Below, one piece after another: positions 44,221 to 55,488 of a DNA stretch of 64,000 nucleotides (positions within the stretch are counted from its first letter, which is position 1; every line of letters starts with the position of its first letter). The position numbers and the translations under genes were made by a program. A model generated the notes under the pieces. The model had not been told where the DNA came from. It did not search any database and saw only the letters and a program-made list of their open reading frames with translations. The stretch is from Neoceratodus forsteri (lineage: Eukaryota; Chordata; Ceratodontiformes; Ceratodontidae), in the NCBI GenBank assembly GCA_016271365.2, contig CM057456.1:663737501-663801500 (forward strand), read 5' to 3'.

Positions 44221-44758
44221 CATTGACCTTCTAGGAACTGTGAGAGGCAGACGGCCGCAGCCACTGCCATGTTTATTGAAATGTTTCAGCAGACAAGGCA
44301 AGCCCTGCAATGATGTGGTGCTTCGTCATTGCGGTGGCAAAATTATTTCAAGTTGGTGACAAGCTTCTCAACTTATGTCATACATAGCATGCTCATTCAT
44401 TGGTGCCACAGAGACCAGCACAAAAAAGCAGTGGCACCATTGGCCTCAACACTGCTGCACCTCCCCAACCTGCTACTCCAGCAAGCTGCCACAAAATGTT
44501 GCTTGCGCTGCATGCGCAAGACAACATAAAAAAGAACTTCATGTCAGCTGTTAGCCAGCAATGTGCTTGATTACTGCAAGACAATAATGATGACTTCCAT
44601 GTACTTAATTTAAAGTGATCATTACATGTTGCAATATATAATAAAAAAAAATGGTAGGTGAACCTTGTTAACACATGCAGTGTAACGGGGGTCACATAAA
44701 GTGATGTAACTAAATCCAAAGGCGGCATTCTCAAGTACTACTAGATATTAATACATAC

Positions 44759-44945
44759 TTTTAATGAAATGCTTAACATCGTAGTGATGTTTTATTCCAG
44801 GTTCTTTCTCATGGAGGTACTTCGGAACCCATGGATGTTGTTCTGTCACTAGGCAAATGGGGTTCAAGCTGTCACTTTTTAGACCAGCAATGCAATGCTT
44901 TAACCCTTCCAGTTCCATGTGATATGAAGTGGTGACTTCATTACT
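44759..44945 (-). CDS. Kolobok-like transposase, exon C (second and third catalytic region)
   Basis: The minus strand reads SNEVTTSYHMELEGLKHCIA, then SLNPICLVTEQHPWVPKYLH and KHHYDVKHFIK, and ends at a GTATGT donor. S-x-x-ME-x-x-G/L followed by TD/ExH and HxxDxxH is the pattern of DDE transposases of the Kolobok group. The second acidic residue, usually Asp in a TDRH box, is Glu here. The exon follows exon B in phase 0. The acceptor just before AGT is GG and not AG, so the 84-bp intron may no longer be spliced properly. No stops are present. Confidence 0.65.
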
Positions 44946-45029
44946 CCGAAAAAGCATGTCATGTTAATGACCGGTAGTAGCTAGAAACCAACTACCATTC
45001 ATAATAAAATGCAATAAATGTTTGAGTAC

Positions 45030-45449
45030 CTGAAGTAGTGCAATGCTAATAATCGTATGAGCCTTCATATCCATGAGACTGTAGGTACCAAGTTTTGCTG
45101 AATGCCCAGGGCTACCACACCTGCAGTCACCATCAAGAATGACATCTGTGTGCTTCTGTTTGGTCTTACTAAGTATGTTATCCTTCTGTGATTCCCAAAC
45201 TCTCATAATTGATGGTTGCACAAAGTACTTAGCATGCTGGTAGTATGCATTGTCCAATATGCACCGTAGGTGAATATTCCGCATAGCCCGTACAGTCTGC
45301 GATGGTAAAACACCCAAAAACCCAGTGGTAGCTGACAGCAGCACATTACCCACTGAATAGTCCCCAATGTTTGGTTGAAATTTCCAGACTCTAATATAGC
45401 CACATTCATGGCAGTGCTGTCTAATTATTGCCAATGTTCTGATACATTT
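45030..45449 (-). CDS. Kolobok-like transposase, exon B (N-terminal part of catalytic core)
   Basis: The minus strand holds a 140-codon open stretch between an ATACAG acceptor (45451-45450) and a CAG|GTAC donor (45029). It begins near CIRTLAIIRQHCHECGYIRV. It continues with DYSVGNVLLSATTGFLGVLP, a helix-rich part (RNIHLRCILDNAYYQHAKYF, VQPSIMRVW), and the first catalytic block ILDGDCRCGSPGHSAKLGTY followed by SLMD. The D-G-x-x-R/C-x-SPGxxAKxGTY block is the feature I use to call it Kolobok-like. CxxC upstream could bind metal. The enzyme would cut and join transposon ends, typically at TTAA. The family name is from memory and should be checked. Confidence 0.68.
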
Positions 45450-45708
45450 CTGTATTTCAGTAACTGTATTTGCATGGCATTGTTTTCATACTTCGAACAG
45501 CTGCAACAAACAGCTCTCAAACACAATAAATTTTGCTTCCTGCCATATATTTTTCTTTTGTGAAGAAATTGCTCCTGGTAAATAATCTCTGTTGGAAAAA
45601 CGGTAAAACAGGATGCAGTTATACTTAACTAGTAATTACCAATATGCAGGCTACTATAATAATTAATATTTATCACAAGCAAGCACCAGTTGGATATACT
45701 TGACCTCT

Positions 45709-45902
45709 CCTTCTGAGAAGTGTCCCGTGCATTACTGTCCATGTTAGTACAACTGGGAGTGTAGTTCACACCCCAGGCATCACCTTTGAATTCATACTCT
45801 GAGTCTGAATCACAGGAAATGACAGGTGATGAGGTATAGCTCTGCATGAACAGTGTATCTGTCTGAGTACTTGCATCCTTATGCGGAATTGACGTTTGCA
45901 GT
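45709..45902 (-). CDS. Kolobok-like transposase, probable upstream exon A
   Basis: After an AATCAACAG acceptor the minus strand reads LQTSIPHKDASTQTDTLFMQ, then SYTSSPVISCDSDSEYEFKG and NMDSNARDTSQKE. The acidic, serine-rich text and an ASTQTD string are common in linkers between a DNA-binding N terminus and the catalytic core. The downstream donor is unclear: GTCAAG at 45707 would not match the phase of exon B, so an exon may lie between. A THAP or other DNA-binding exon is not found. Confidence 0.45.
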
Positions 45903-46202
45903 GCTGTTGATTAATGAAAAAGAGACCTCATAAGTTGTTGACTTTATACCTCATAAGTAATAGGCTATGGATACCCTCTGGTGAGCAAACCTCTCTCTCT
46001 CTACAGTACAGCAACAACCTCTCTCAGATCCCTGTTCAGCCTCAAACTCGGTAGCTATGGCAACAACCCTAAAAAAACAGGCAGAATCCTAGAAACCAAG
46101 GACTATTTTTTTTGCTGTACAGTAACAAATACAATAAAAATAAATTAAAACACACAAAAAAGTTTTATTTTATTTTTTTGTATCTCACAAAAAAGTAGTC
46201 AT

Positions 46203-46366
46203 TTTTATAATCACAATATACCACTCCAGAATGTGCGCTAATGCTGGGATTTATGCCACCTGGTGTGTTTTGCTCACTCCGCGCCTGCAGCCTCATGCCC
46301 AAACAACACATCAGGCATTGCAAATCCTATCATGACCCACACCCTTTTGTGGTATATTGCTTAAAC
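46203..46366. mobile_element. Palindromic MITE, 'GCAATAA' family, copy 7
   Basis: Left: TTATAATCACAATATACCAC then TCCAGAATGTGCGC. Right: GACCCACACCCTTTTGTGGT then ATATTGCTTAAAC, its complement. Confidence 0.65.
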
Positions 46367-46669
46367 AAGCTATATTCTTAGAAATAGCCACAAGAGTTAA
46401 ACATGCAGAATATAGTGAGTATAGGAAGCAATGCAAATATGGCTGGTACTGCAGTACAGAAACCACACTGGAAATAACAAAACTCTGAATATAGCAACAG
46501 TGAATGCAAAAATGCAACAGTAGCACAGGGGACAAAGGGGAGGAGTAAGCCAGCATCGTAGTTGGTAGGTAATGTCTGTGATTGCCTTGAAGTGTAGCAC
46601 AACAACTGAAGACAACATTGTTGGCCATGTGATGGGAGCTGGTATGATAAGTAATGGACTACTGTTTTT

Positions 46670-46799
46670 TTAAGCAGTAAGACATAATCAAGGGGTTAGA
46701 TAAACAGTCTGCTAATCACCCCATAGGGGTGTAATGTGGCACTAGGTGAGCCTACTGTTAATCTAACTCATGGGAGTGCATTATTGTTATTACAAAACA
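46670..46799. mobile_element. Palindromic MITE, 'GCAATAA' family, copy 8
   Basis: Left: TTAAGCAGTAAGACATAATC then AAGGGGTTAGAT. Right: AATCTAACTCATGGGAGTGC then ATTATTGTTATTACAAAA, its imperfect complement. Confidence 0.55.
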
Positions 46800-48369
46800 A
46801 TAATTCCAAAAGAAAAGTGTTAAAAGTTCACTTTCACAATGTTTTGATAATTTACAGGGAGATTTTTAATACAATAGTTATACCACCAACAGTTTAAGAA
46901 TGCTGGTTCAAAATCAGAATGCAGCTTTTCAATCATTCAGCAGTGCTAGAGGATGGAATGCTGACAGGAAGAATCCATGTGCTGTGGTGATCAGGTTGTA
47001 CATGACAGTGTAACAGGGATTAGAAAATGGGCAAAGACAATTCTCTCTTCTGATTGGCTGAAACACTTATTTAGGTGGGCATCTATCAGACAATAGATGC
47101 CCACCAAATGAAAAGTCCCAGCCCAATCCTGCCTCATGCCCAGCCAAGTATCCTTGTGCCCACCCTGTTTCCTAACTGGCTAAGACACCTAATTTGCATT
47201 TCAAATCGCCGCCATTTTTTTCCCTCACTTAGCGAGAGAAACTGTCCCCCACACTGTCTAAACTCCATATTTCCTTGAATTCTTTGTTTTTCTTGAAGTT
47301 TAACAGAAAAGAAAAAGCAGTTCTTCATAGTCCTACACAGAGGCATGCACAGAAACCCTGTCACCAACTGCACTCCACTCCCATTTTCTCTGAAAAACGT
47401 AACTCATCGGCTTTATAAAAAAAACAAATGCCAAGTCAAAAGCCCATTCCTCGTAGTCCTTTGCACAGAAACCCTGTGACCAATTGAACTCCACTCCCCT
47501 TTTCTCAGGAAAAAAGACAACTCACGCCTATTTAAAAAAAAAAAAACGCAAGTTTGAAGCAGCTCTTCTAGGCTACAGCATCTGATGCTATTACCCATTT
47601 CAGACACACTGCTTTCCAGCCTCTTGTCCTACACAGGCCACTGTATTGCTGCCTGCTGAGTCCCAGACAACTCTGGAGGTTTACAAACATTTTTTTTTCT
47701 TTATCCTGGTACTGTGACAACATCTAGCAGAATTCAGAATAGGTATTTTTATTTGAAACCGGGCGGCAGCTCGTTTTCTGTTCCAGTAGACTGCGATCGA
47801 AATACGCGTGTAACTACCCTGCACGAGAGGAGACGTATTTTGTTCTTTTTCCTTACCACAGATGTACAGTATGTGCATCTGCGGCATGGAAAACTAACAA
47901 AATGCTTCTCCCATCGTGCTCTCCTGAACTGCACAAAGTAAGAAATACTTCAAAAGACGGCAGTTTCAAAACATCCATACAAGAGAAATGTCAAACTCAC
48001 TTTATGTCTTCATCCTGAAGTGAGGACCTGATGCACTGTCCCAAACCATGGCTTTCTTCCCCAGTGACAACAGTTATCATCCCCAGTACAAAAAAAAAAC
48101 AAAGAACAAAACGCAGTCTTGTTAACGAAAATGGAAAGAAAGCTATTCCATAACGACATGGGGGGCGGACTTAAGAAACAAACTCTGCTGTGGGGGCACC
48201 AACAGCATTTAACCAGCTTTTTGTTTTCTTTTCCTCAACTACAGCATCCCCATTAGGACAAAAGTCCTCTATTGCAGAACAGGTGGAGGAACTATTTAAT
48301 CACAAAACATAATGCAAATTAATGTTTATATTACCAATCTTTTTGTCAAATTTTTTTTTTTACTGTGCC

Positions 48370-48515
48370 CATTTTCTAAGTGCAATAATACCCTCCAGGG
48401 TGGGCGGTATGGGCAATACCGGACCTTCCTGTGGCGTTGGGCCTCATTACACCCCTGGGCAGTCCAGTATTGCCCAATACAGCCCACCCTGTCGGGTATT
48501 ATTGCTTGCTTAATG
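48370..48515. mobile_element. Palindromic MITE, 'GCAATAA' family, copy 9
   Basis: The left end CCATTTTCTAAGTGCAATAA continues ACCCTCCAGGGTGGGCGGTA. The right arm reads ACAGCCCACCCTGTCGGGTA then TTATTGCTTGC, a close complement. The inner part (TGGGCCTCATTACACCCCTG) matches copy 2 in reverse orientation. This is one of the best preserved copies. Confidence 0.8.
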
Positions 48516-48659
48516 TTAGGCTGTTGGAATACTAACAAATTGCAGCATTTTGGAGACCATTGTTATAACTGATGGTAATATAAACAGTACATCTGTGCAA
48601 GGATTGTTTTATGTCAGCAGCAGGAAAATCACAAATCAAGAAACTGACTATCAATGCAC

Positions 48660-49345
48660 CAAGAAAATGAGGGATGCAGGTGAGACAGCACGTAGAGAGG
48701 GAGGTGTCACTGCGGGGAATGATGATGGCGGGTGTGGTTGCACAGGGAGGCAGTGGGAGAGATCATGGGACTGCACAGGGTCTGGGAAAAGAGGGTGATG
48801 AGTGGGACTGTACGGAGAGGGAGTGGGAGGGATGGCAGTATTGCAAGAAGACTGGAGAATGAGGGTGGTGGGTCATACTGCACACATTGGGAGGGATGAC
48901 AGTACTGCAAGGGGACTGGGGAACAAGGTTGATGGGTGGGACTGTACGCAGATGGAGTGGTGGGATGAGAGAACTGCAAGGGGACTGGGAGGAGAGGGTG
49001 GCGGGTGGGACTGCATGATGGGGGAGGGAGGGAGTGGTAGAAATGACATTACTACAAGGGGACTGGGGAAGAGGATGGCGGGCGGTACTGCAAGCACTGG
49101 GAGGCAGTGGGAGGGATGACAGTACTGGAAGGGGCTGGCAAACAAGAGTGATAGGTGAGAGTACATGCAGAAGGGGTGGTGGGATGACAGTATTGCAAAG
49201 GGACTGGGGAAGAGGGTGGCTGGTGGGACTGAACACTGAGGGAGGGAGTGGTAGAGATGACAGTACTGCAAGAGGACTGGGGAACGAAAGTGTCAGGTGG
49301 TACTGCACACATTGGGAGGCTGAAGAAGGGATGACAGTACTACAG
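48660..49345. repeat. Minisatellite, ~72-bp unit, about nine units
   Basis: CTGCAAGGGGACTGGGG-like blocks recur near 48905, 48973, 49051, 49123, 49194 and 49266, each followed by GGTGGC/GATGGG-type text and a GGGACTGTAC-like block. Earlier, more diverged units start near 48690. Long minus-strand frames, up to 201 codons, come from this low-complexity array and are not genes. Confidence 0.85.
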
Positions 49346-49421
49346 TGGGGCATATGAATGCAGTACATTCTTTATTAAACCATAGTGGATATCAACCTAT
49401 GCTTTTATGAGGAGGACGATG

Positions 49422-49613
49422 TCATGATTTCTGTGTTCCACGAGAGATAAGCCTCTTTTCTCCTGCCATCTCCATTTTCTTGATAACCAGTCCTGCGTCC
49501 AGGATACTTTGCTGGTCACTGTCCTCTGTTGATCGCATGGTGGTACTCATGCCTTCATCGGTTTGCATGTCAGTTTTCATCCTGTCATTGTCTTCCGAGT
49601 ACTGGCTCAGTAT
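49422..49613 (-). CDS. Exon-like orphan open frame of unknown function
   Basis: The minus strand has an ATATGTAG acceptor-like site and then 63 open codons ending TGA. The text includes ILSQYSEDNDRMKTDMQTDE, MRSTEDSDQQSILDAGLVIK and EKRLISRGTQKS. It is acidic and polar, with codon use that looks protein-like, and lies outside any repeat I can see. It could be a last exon of a DNA-transposon accessory protein or of a host gene. I do not recognise the family. Confidence 0.3.
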   Translation of the reverse strand: MLSQYSEDNDRMKTDMQTDEGMSTTMRSTEDSDQQSILDAGLVIKKMEMAGEKRLISRGTQKS

Positions 49614-50799
49614 CTACATATATAGATCAATGAAGCACTGATTACCATATGCAGTAAAAGAAATTAAAACCTTTTTATTAAGTATCAAAAAAACTAGTAG
49701 AAAAATGCATGATTAAAAAATGTGGCTTACAAATAGTCTGATTACATGCAGTACTCACACTGACAATTGTGTGTGAACAATGTCAGGTGCTGGTTTAGTG
49801 ACATGTGATCGTGTCCAGTGATGAGCAGATGTTGACGAGGATTGAGTAGTAATCCATTAGGTCCTCATTACTCTGTCAAGCAGAATCAATGGAAATACGC
49901 CACAACGATAGCTTGACAATTCAGGATGATAACATCTATATAGTGTATGATGTAACGCTTCCAATACTAAATATAGATCTTTACAAACATGGTTATTCTG
50001 TAGTAGCTACATCATTCATAAGCTGTTCTGTTGCACTACATATGTAGCTATAACTGTATAACAACATCGAAAGCAGTACCACATGCATGTTATACAGCCA
50101 GGAAGTGACCGCAGCAAAAATGAGAGTGAAGGAAATCGGCACAGATGGAGAAGAAAACAGTATGACTTTTTGGGTTCTTTGTTATTTATTTATTTATTTC
50201 TGGTATTTCTGACCTCCTCATCCTTGGGGAGGGGGGTTGCCTATAGTTTCCCCCTTTCAGCTAGCCCTCACAGTCCACTGCCCTGGCTGCAGACAGAACT
50301 AGAACCCCCTCACCCCCTAGTCCCCACAGGTTGCATCACATTGGGTACTTTCCATACCACTGTGGAGACCTTAATGGCTGTGCCTTGGGGAGCTAACATG
50401 GGTGTGTCAATGGTTGTGCCATTGGGGCTGACCTTCAAACAGGCTGGATGATTCTGTTGTTTTCCCACGCCACGACATGGACTTGCAATGGTGTCAAAGA
50501 CGCTGTCTTGTGCAGTTCTGCACATTACACATCAGCCGTTCATGTCATTCCCACTGTGGACAGCCACACCCAGTTACCACCAGGAACCAGTACAGCTGTG
50601 GTTACCCCAACCCACCCTCCCTGGAGGAGGAGGAGAACAGTCTCTGGGATGCTCAATCATCCTCCACCCAGCTGACCCTCTGACATCTGAGGTTGCCCCC
50701 AAGAAGTGTTGATTAATTAAAAAAAAAATTTACTGTCATGGATTATTGCTTCTACGTTGCACCATATAGAGAATAATGTATGATCAGCTATGCACACCA
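49614..50799. other. No recognisable gene
   Basis: Overlapping short frames at 50083-50712 on both strands carry no family motif. I see no repeat structure beyond T-rich runs near 50190. Confidence 0.45.
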
Positions 50800-51327
50800 A
50801 GGTCCCGATTCACAAAGGGGGCAGCATTTGGTGCAAGCTGAGGCCCCGTGCACCAAAGACCCTGCACCCAATTCAGGTACAGGAGGGGGTCCTGTCACAT
50901 ACATCCCCACACCTGCAGCAACCCCTCCCATGTGGCAAACACACAGTGCACTGGAGGGATTGCCACAAGCCCCTTGCATCAATGGCAACCCATTCCCTTT
51001 CCCTGATCCGCATTGTACCCTATATACAGTATCATCCCCCACCTGATCCATGAAGTGTCCAGCAGGTGTATGACATTTAGTGGGATACCCACATCCAGAT
51101 CCCCGCTGTATCCCACATACACAAAGGAAACCCCCTCTGCCCAGATGTTCCCATTCCCATGGCAAAGAAAAGAGCACACATATTGGTGGTCCAGTGCCCC
51201 CACTCCAATAGATAGTGCCCCCATCCCCACACAGAGGCAGGAGTTGGCACAGCCCTCCTTACACCTCCACAGCCTGTTCCCCACTGAACAGTTGATAAGC
51301 GTGCACTGTGCTGTGTACACGCTCAAT
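50800..51327. mobile_element. Palindromic element, left arm (split by the L1 insertion)
   Basis: The block at 51176-51262 (ATTGGTGGTCCAGTGCCCCC ... GAGTTGGCACAGCCCTCCTT) is the complement of 58980-59072. So 50800-51290 and about 58950-59440 are two arms of one palindrome. The arm start AAGGTCCCGATTCACAAAGG is similar in layout to GGGCCTGATTCTCATATGGG at 59449. The element is related to 33871-35340 through the GGTGGTCCAGTG box. It has no coding content. Confidence 0.65.
51316..51327. repeat. Target-site duplication of the L1-type element, left copy
   Basis: TACACGCTCAAT occurs here and again, identical, at 58894-58905 on the other side of the element. Confidence 0.9.
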
Positions 51328-51679
51328 TATTTTATTTTTAAACTTTCTTTATTTATTAATTTGATAATCAAAATACATACAGAATACATTCATCCTTCTA
51401 ACATAAGTGGTTACAAAGGCATTTTCATAGGCAAGTTCTTATATCCAAGTGCTTGATCAAGGATGTCAATGGATGCGGTGGATACCTCATAGTTCATGTG
51501 ATTGCCTACCAATACGGGTCACCATATCTGCGCATAATTTCTTATATCCATTTTTTATTCTTATGGTCAAAGAACCTGTAATGAACTGGAGTCTTCATTC
51601 CCTGCCTCCATCAAGGTGTCAGTAAGGGCTAACATTACTCAGTGATGGGACTGCTCCAATATAGAAAGAACTCCATTTG

Positions 51680-54600
51680 TTAAGGGATAAAGTCAGGCCT
51701 TTTCCCTGCCATGTATAGGACCCAACGTCTCCACAGGATTTCAAATTGGGGTAATTTTTTATTCAAGGAGGCTGTCATTGCCTCCATCCTGTATGTATTA
51801 ATCATAATTTCCTGCCACTTGTTTAAGGTGATAGGGATATGAGACTTCCAGTTCTTGGTTACAACCTTCTGGGAGGCTAAAAATGTTATTTTCAGAAACT
51901 TAATTGTAAGGGGATCTTTAAGCTCCTTCGGGGTTTCTAAGAACAAATAGCATGTGGGGGATATTATTATGTCTGATGTAATTATTATTCTTATTGCTTG
52001 TTGCAAGTTCAACAGGAAGGTGGACAGCGCTGGGCAACTCCACAATGTGTAAATATGATGCCTGCATCTGTCCACGTTTCCTCCAACATTCTGCCTGGTT
52101 GTCAGTCAAAAGCTGCCCCATATTCTTTGGCGAGCGAAAATACCTAGAAAAGATTTTCCAGGAAAAATCCTGCCAGCTAATAGATGATAAGCCCCAATAT
52201 ATTTTAGATTGAGCCTTTGTCCAGACTTCCTCTGAGATTTGACTCACCAAGTCCTTTTCCCAGGCCCTCTTTATGGAGTCTGTGATGTCCCCTTTCCATG
52301 CCAATAGATCTCTGTAAAGATTGGAGATAATATGCGTCCTGATGGGTGCCCTTTCTATCGCTTTTTTAAGGGTGAAGGCAATCTGGAGGGGGGTGATACA
52401 ATCCCCCAGCCAAACTCCATCACAAGCTTCTTTACCAAGTTCCTAACTTGAAAGTATCTGAATCTATCTTGCCAGAGGATATCATATCTGTTAACTAGAA
52501 CCTCAAAGGGAGCAATCCCTTCCTCTCCCATGAAGTGCCAGATTAAATGCAGGCCCCTTACCTCCCATCTTCTAAACCCTTTGTCCCAGGCTCCTGGAGA
52601 AAAGGTGTCCAGATATGGAATAGATGACAGTAGGTATTTCCACTTTTTGGCCCTTTTGTCATTTAAAATGTTATACCATATCTCAAGTGTGAGTGCTGTG
52701 AAGGGATTCTCCTGCTGACCTAAGTGAGGCTTCTTCCCTTATCTGAGGAGCAGGTTGTTTAAGTTAGAGAGAGCTCCTTCCACAAGCTCTATATTTTTCC
52801 ATTTTGAAATGTACAAATTATCCAACCAGTGCATGACCGTTCTCAGCTGTGCTGCATGATAGTATAACTTAAAATTAGGTAATGAGAGGCCCCCAGCCTT
52901 TTTCGGGATTTGGAGAACTGAGAGATGGATCCTGGGTTTATGTGGGCCCCATAGAAAACGAGTGACTACCCTGTTTAGTAAATTAGAACATGAGTCCGGT
53001 ATTCTAATAGGGATTGTTTGTACCAGGTATAAGAGTTTGGGGAGAATTATAATTTTTATGGCCTCCACTCTCTGGGTCAAGGGAATGGGGATAGATAACC
53101 AGTGCTCCAATTCCAGCCGGATATTTACAAATATTGGAGAGAAGTTAAGTGAGAATAAATTATCTATCTGAAATCCTAGCTGTACTCCCAAGTACTTGAT
53201 ATGGGTAAGGTCCCACTTAAAGGGAAACCTTTGTTTAGTTTGCTCTGATGGCTCATAATGCATTTTTAAGACCTCTGTCTTAGATATATTTAACTTGTAT
53301 CCAGCTAAGAAACTGAATTCTGATAAGGCATCCCACAACTTTTCTAATGACTGTTCCGGATCCCAAAGGTAGACCAAGAGGTCATCTGCATAAAGGGCAA
53401 GTTTATGCATTTCCCCTCCCAATTCCCAACCCTGAATCCCCTCATCCTGTCTCAATGCTTGGGCTAGCGGTTCAAGATACAGGGCGAAAAGAAGGGGGGA
53501 AAGGGGGCAGCCCTGCCTGGTGCCTCGCTGAAAAGGTATTGGGTGGGAGACCCTGCTGTTTATTTTTACATACACCCTTGGCCTAGTGTAGATCTTAGTT
53601 ATGATCCTTACAAAGGCTTCTGAGAATCCAAACCTATCAAGAGTTAGCTTCATAAATTTCCATGCCTCACAGTCAAAGGCCTTCTCTACATCCAGACTCA
53701 AAATCATACAGAAGGCCCTTGACCGAGTGGCATGGTACATCACATGCAGCGTTCTTTTAATATTGTCTTGTGTTTGCCTACCTGGGATAAACCCTGTTTG
53801 ATCATAGTTAATTAACTTAGGTAGGATCTCCTCTAGTCACTTCGCTAGTATCGAGGCATGAAGTTTGTAATCAGTATTCAATATAGATATAGGGCGATAA
53901 GACCCACACTGAGTGGTATCTTTTCCAGGCTTGGGGATACTCAAAATGACTGCATAATTCCAAGTGTCTGGCAGGTCTTCCCCCAATTGTGCCAGTCTAC
54001 AGGCCCTCATTAGCGGGTTATTTATCTCTTTTCTAAAGAATTTAAAAAATTCAGGGGTGTATCCATCCGGGCCAGGTGATTTCTTAGTTTTTAGTCTCTT
54101 AATTGTGGCCTCTAGTTCTGTTGGAGATATGGGGGAGTCCAGGGAATCTCTAAGTTCCCAGGGCAACTCTGGCAGCTTTAGTTTCTTTAAATAGATTTTA
54201 ATCTGTTCACTTTCTGGGGAATGATCTGACCTATAGAGGTTTGTGTAAAAATCCCTAAAGCCTGAAAGAATTTTTTCTGAGGACTTTACTAACCTTCCCG
54301 TTTTGGGGTCCCTAACTTGTGTAATCGTGTTCTCTGCAGTTTGCCGTCTGAATCTGTGTGCCAGGAGGCGGGAAGCCCTAGGACCAGACTCATAATACCT
54401 CTGTCTTAGGCGTTGCAACACTTATTCTTTTCTAATATCAATAATTCTCTGTATCTGTTGCCTAACCTTCAAACTTTCTGGTTGCATCGAGGTCTTTCCT
54501 GCTGCAGCCCGATCCAACAAGTTCTGTAGTTGCCCCTGAAGCTGTTCCAATTGTTTGTTTTGTTGTCGTTTAAAGTGTGCAGCAAATTTAATACAATCCC

Positions 54601-55488
54601 CTCTGAACACCATCTTAATAGTGTCCCACAGTACAGTGTCGAGAATCTCCGTGGACTCATTGTCCATCTGGATTTGTGATAGCCTATTCTTAGCCATATC
54701 CGTAAATTCTTTCAAATTTAACAAATAATTATTAAATCTCCAAAGGGACTGACCTCTGTTGGCCTTCCAACTCAGGACCATGGACACCTGGGCATGGTCT
54801 GAGAGAACTGATGGGATATGTCAACATTCCTGGACCTGGTCTTGATGCTCTCCTGAAACTAAAATGTAGTCGATCCTAGCATATGAACCGTGTGGATATG
54901 AATAGTGGGTATACTCCCTTTTATTTGCATTCTGGTGTCTCCAGGTGTCTATCCAGAATGCCCCCCTTAAATGCCTACTAATTAGTCTGCCCACCAAAGT
55001 CTGCCTAAAGGCTTGCTTTCTAGAAGTGTCTTTTTGATCCCAAATCTGGTTCAAATCTCCACCTACCACTAACATTCTAGCATGATATTCTGAAATTTTA
55101 TTAAACAAGGGGCCAATAATCTCCTTTGTAGAGCCTGGTGGGGCATATAGGGAGGCCAGTGTGATAGGTGCACCGTCCAAGATGCCCACAAGAATAGCCA
55201 GCCGGCCCTCCGGGTCTGAGTAACTATTAGTTTTCTGAAATTGCAACCTTTAGCAACCAGCACCGCTGTCCCCCTTCTCTTCCCCCTTCCAAAGGAAGCT
55301 GCAACAATCTTGTCATAACCAAATGTTCCCAATTTCTGATGTTCAGATCTATTAAGGTGTGTTTCTTGTAGTAAGATAAAGGAGGGGCTTTCTCTTTTTA
55401 AGGTAGACATAATTTTGTGTTGCTTTACAGGATTATTTAGCCCGTTGACATTGTGCGAGCTGACTTTGATCTTTTTACTATCCCCCAT
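51680..55488 (-). pseudogene. L1-type ORF2: endonuclease and reverse transcriptase, decayed
   Basis: The N terminus at 55488 (KKIKVSSHNVNGLNNPVKQH) is an AP-like endonuclease with ILLQETHL, RGTAVLVAKG, VVGGDLNQIWDQ, RIDYILVS and a final SDHAQ. A frame change lies near 55225. In-frame stops lie at 54821, 54422 and 53837, and again after 52739. RT blocks follow: SPGPDGYTPEFFK, YRPISILNTDYKLHASILAK, LDVEKAFD, GTRQGCPLSPLLFALYLEP and the catalytic YADD at 53392-53381, which is intact. The C-terminal part (52739-51680) is shifted and stopped. The order and spacing match L1/Tx1 ORF2. Confidence 0.88.

Larger units (their letters stand above)
45903..48369. other. No firm gene; two MITE copies listed separately
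   Basis: Open frames at 46311-46628 and 47714-47941 lack motifs. The stretch 47740-47940 is richer in CpG than its surroundings and has a splice-like GTAAGG on the minus strand near 47845, so it could hold a 5' exon or promoter of the transposase gene. That is only a guess. Confidence 0.35.

Noticed and set aside
47714..47941. A THAP-type DNA-binding exon for the transposase
   Set aside because: No C2CH spacing or AVPTIF-like motif could be found on either strand, although the region is locally CpG-rich.
48707..49368. Minus-strand frame of 201 codons
   Set aside because: It runs through the 72-bp minisatellite, is repetitive and overlaps other long frames on both strands.
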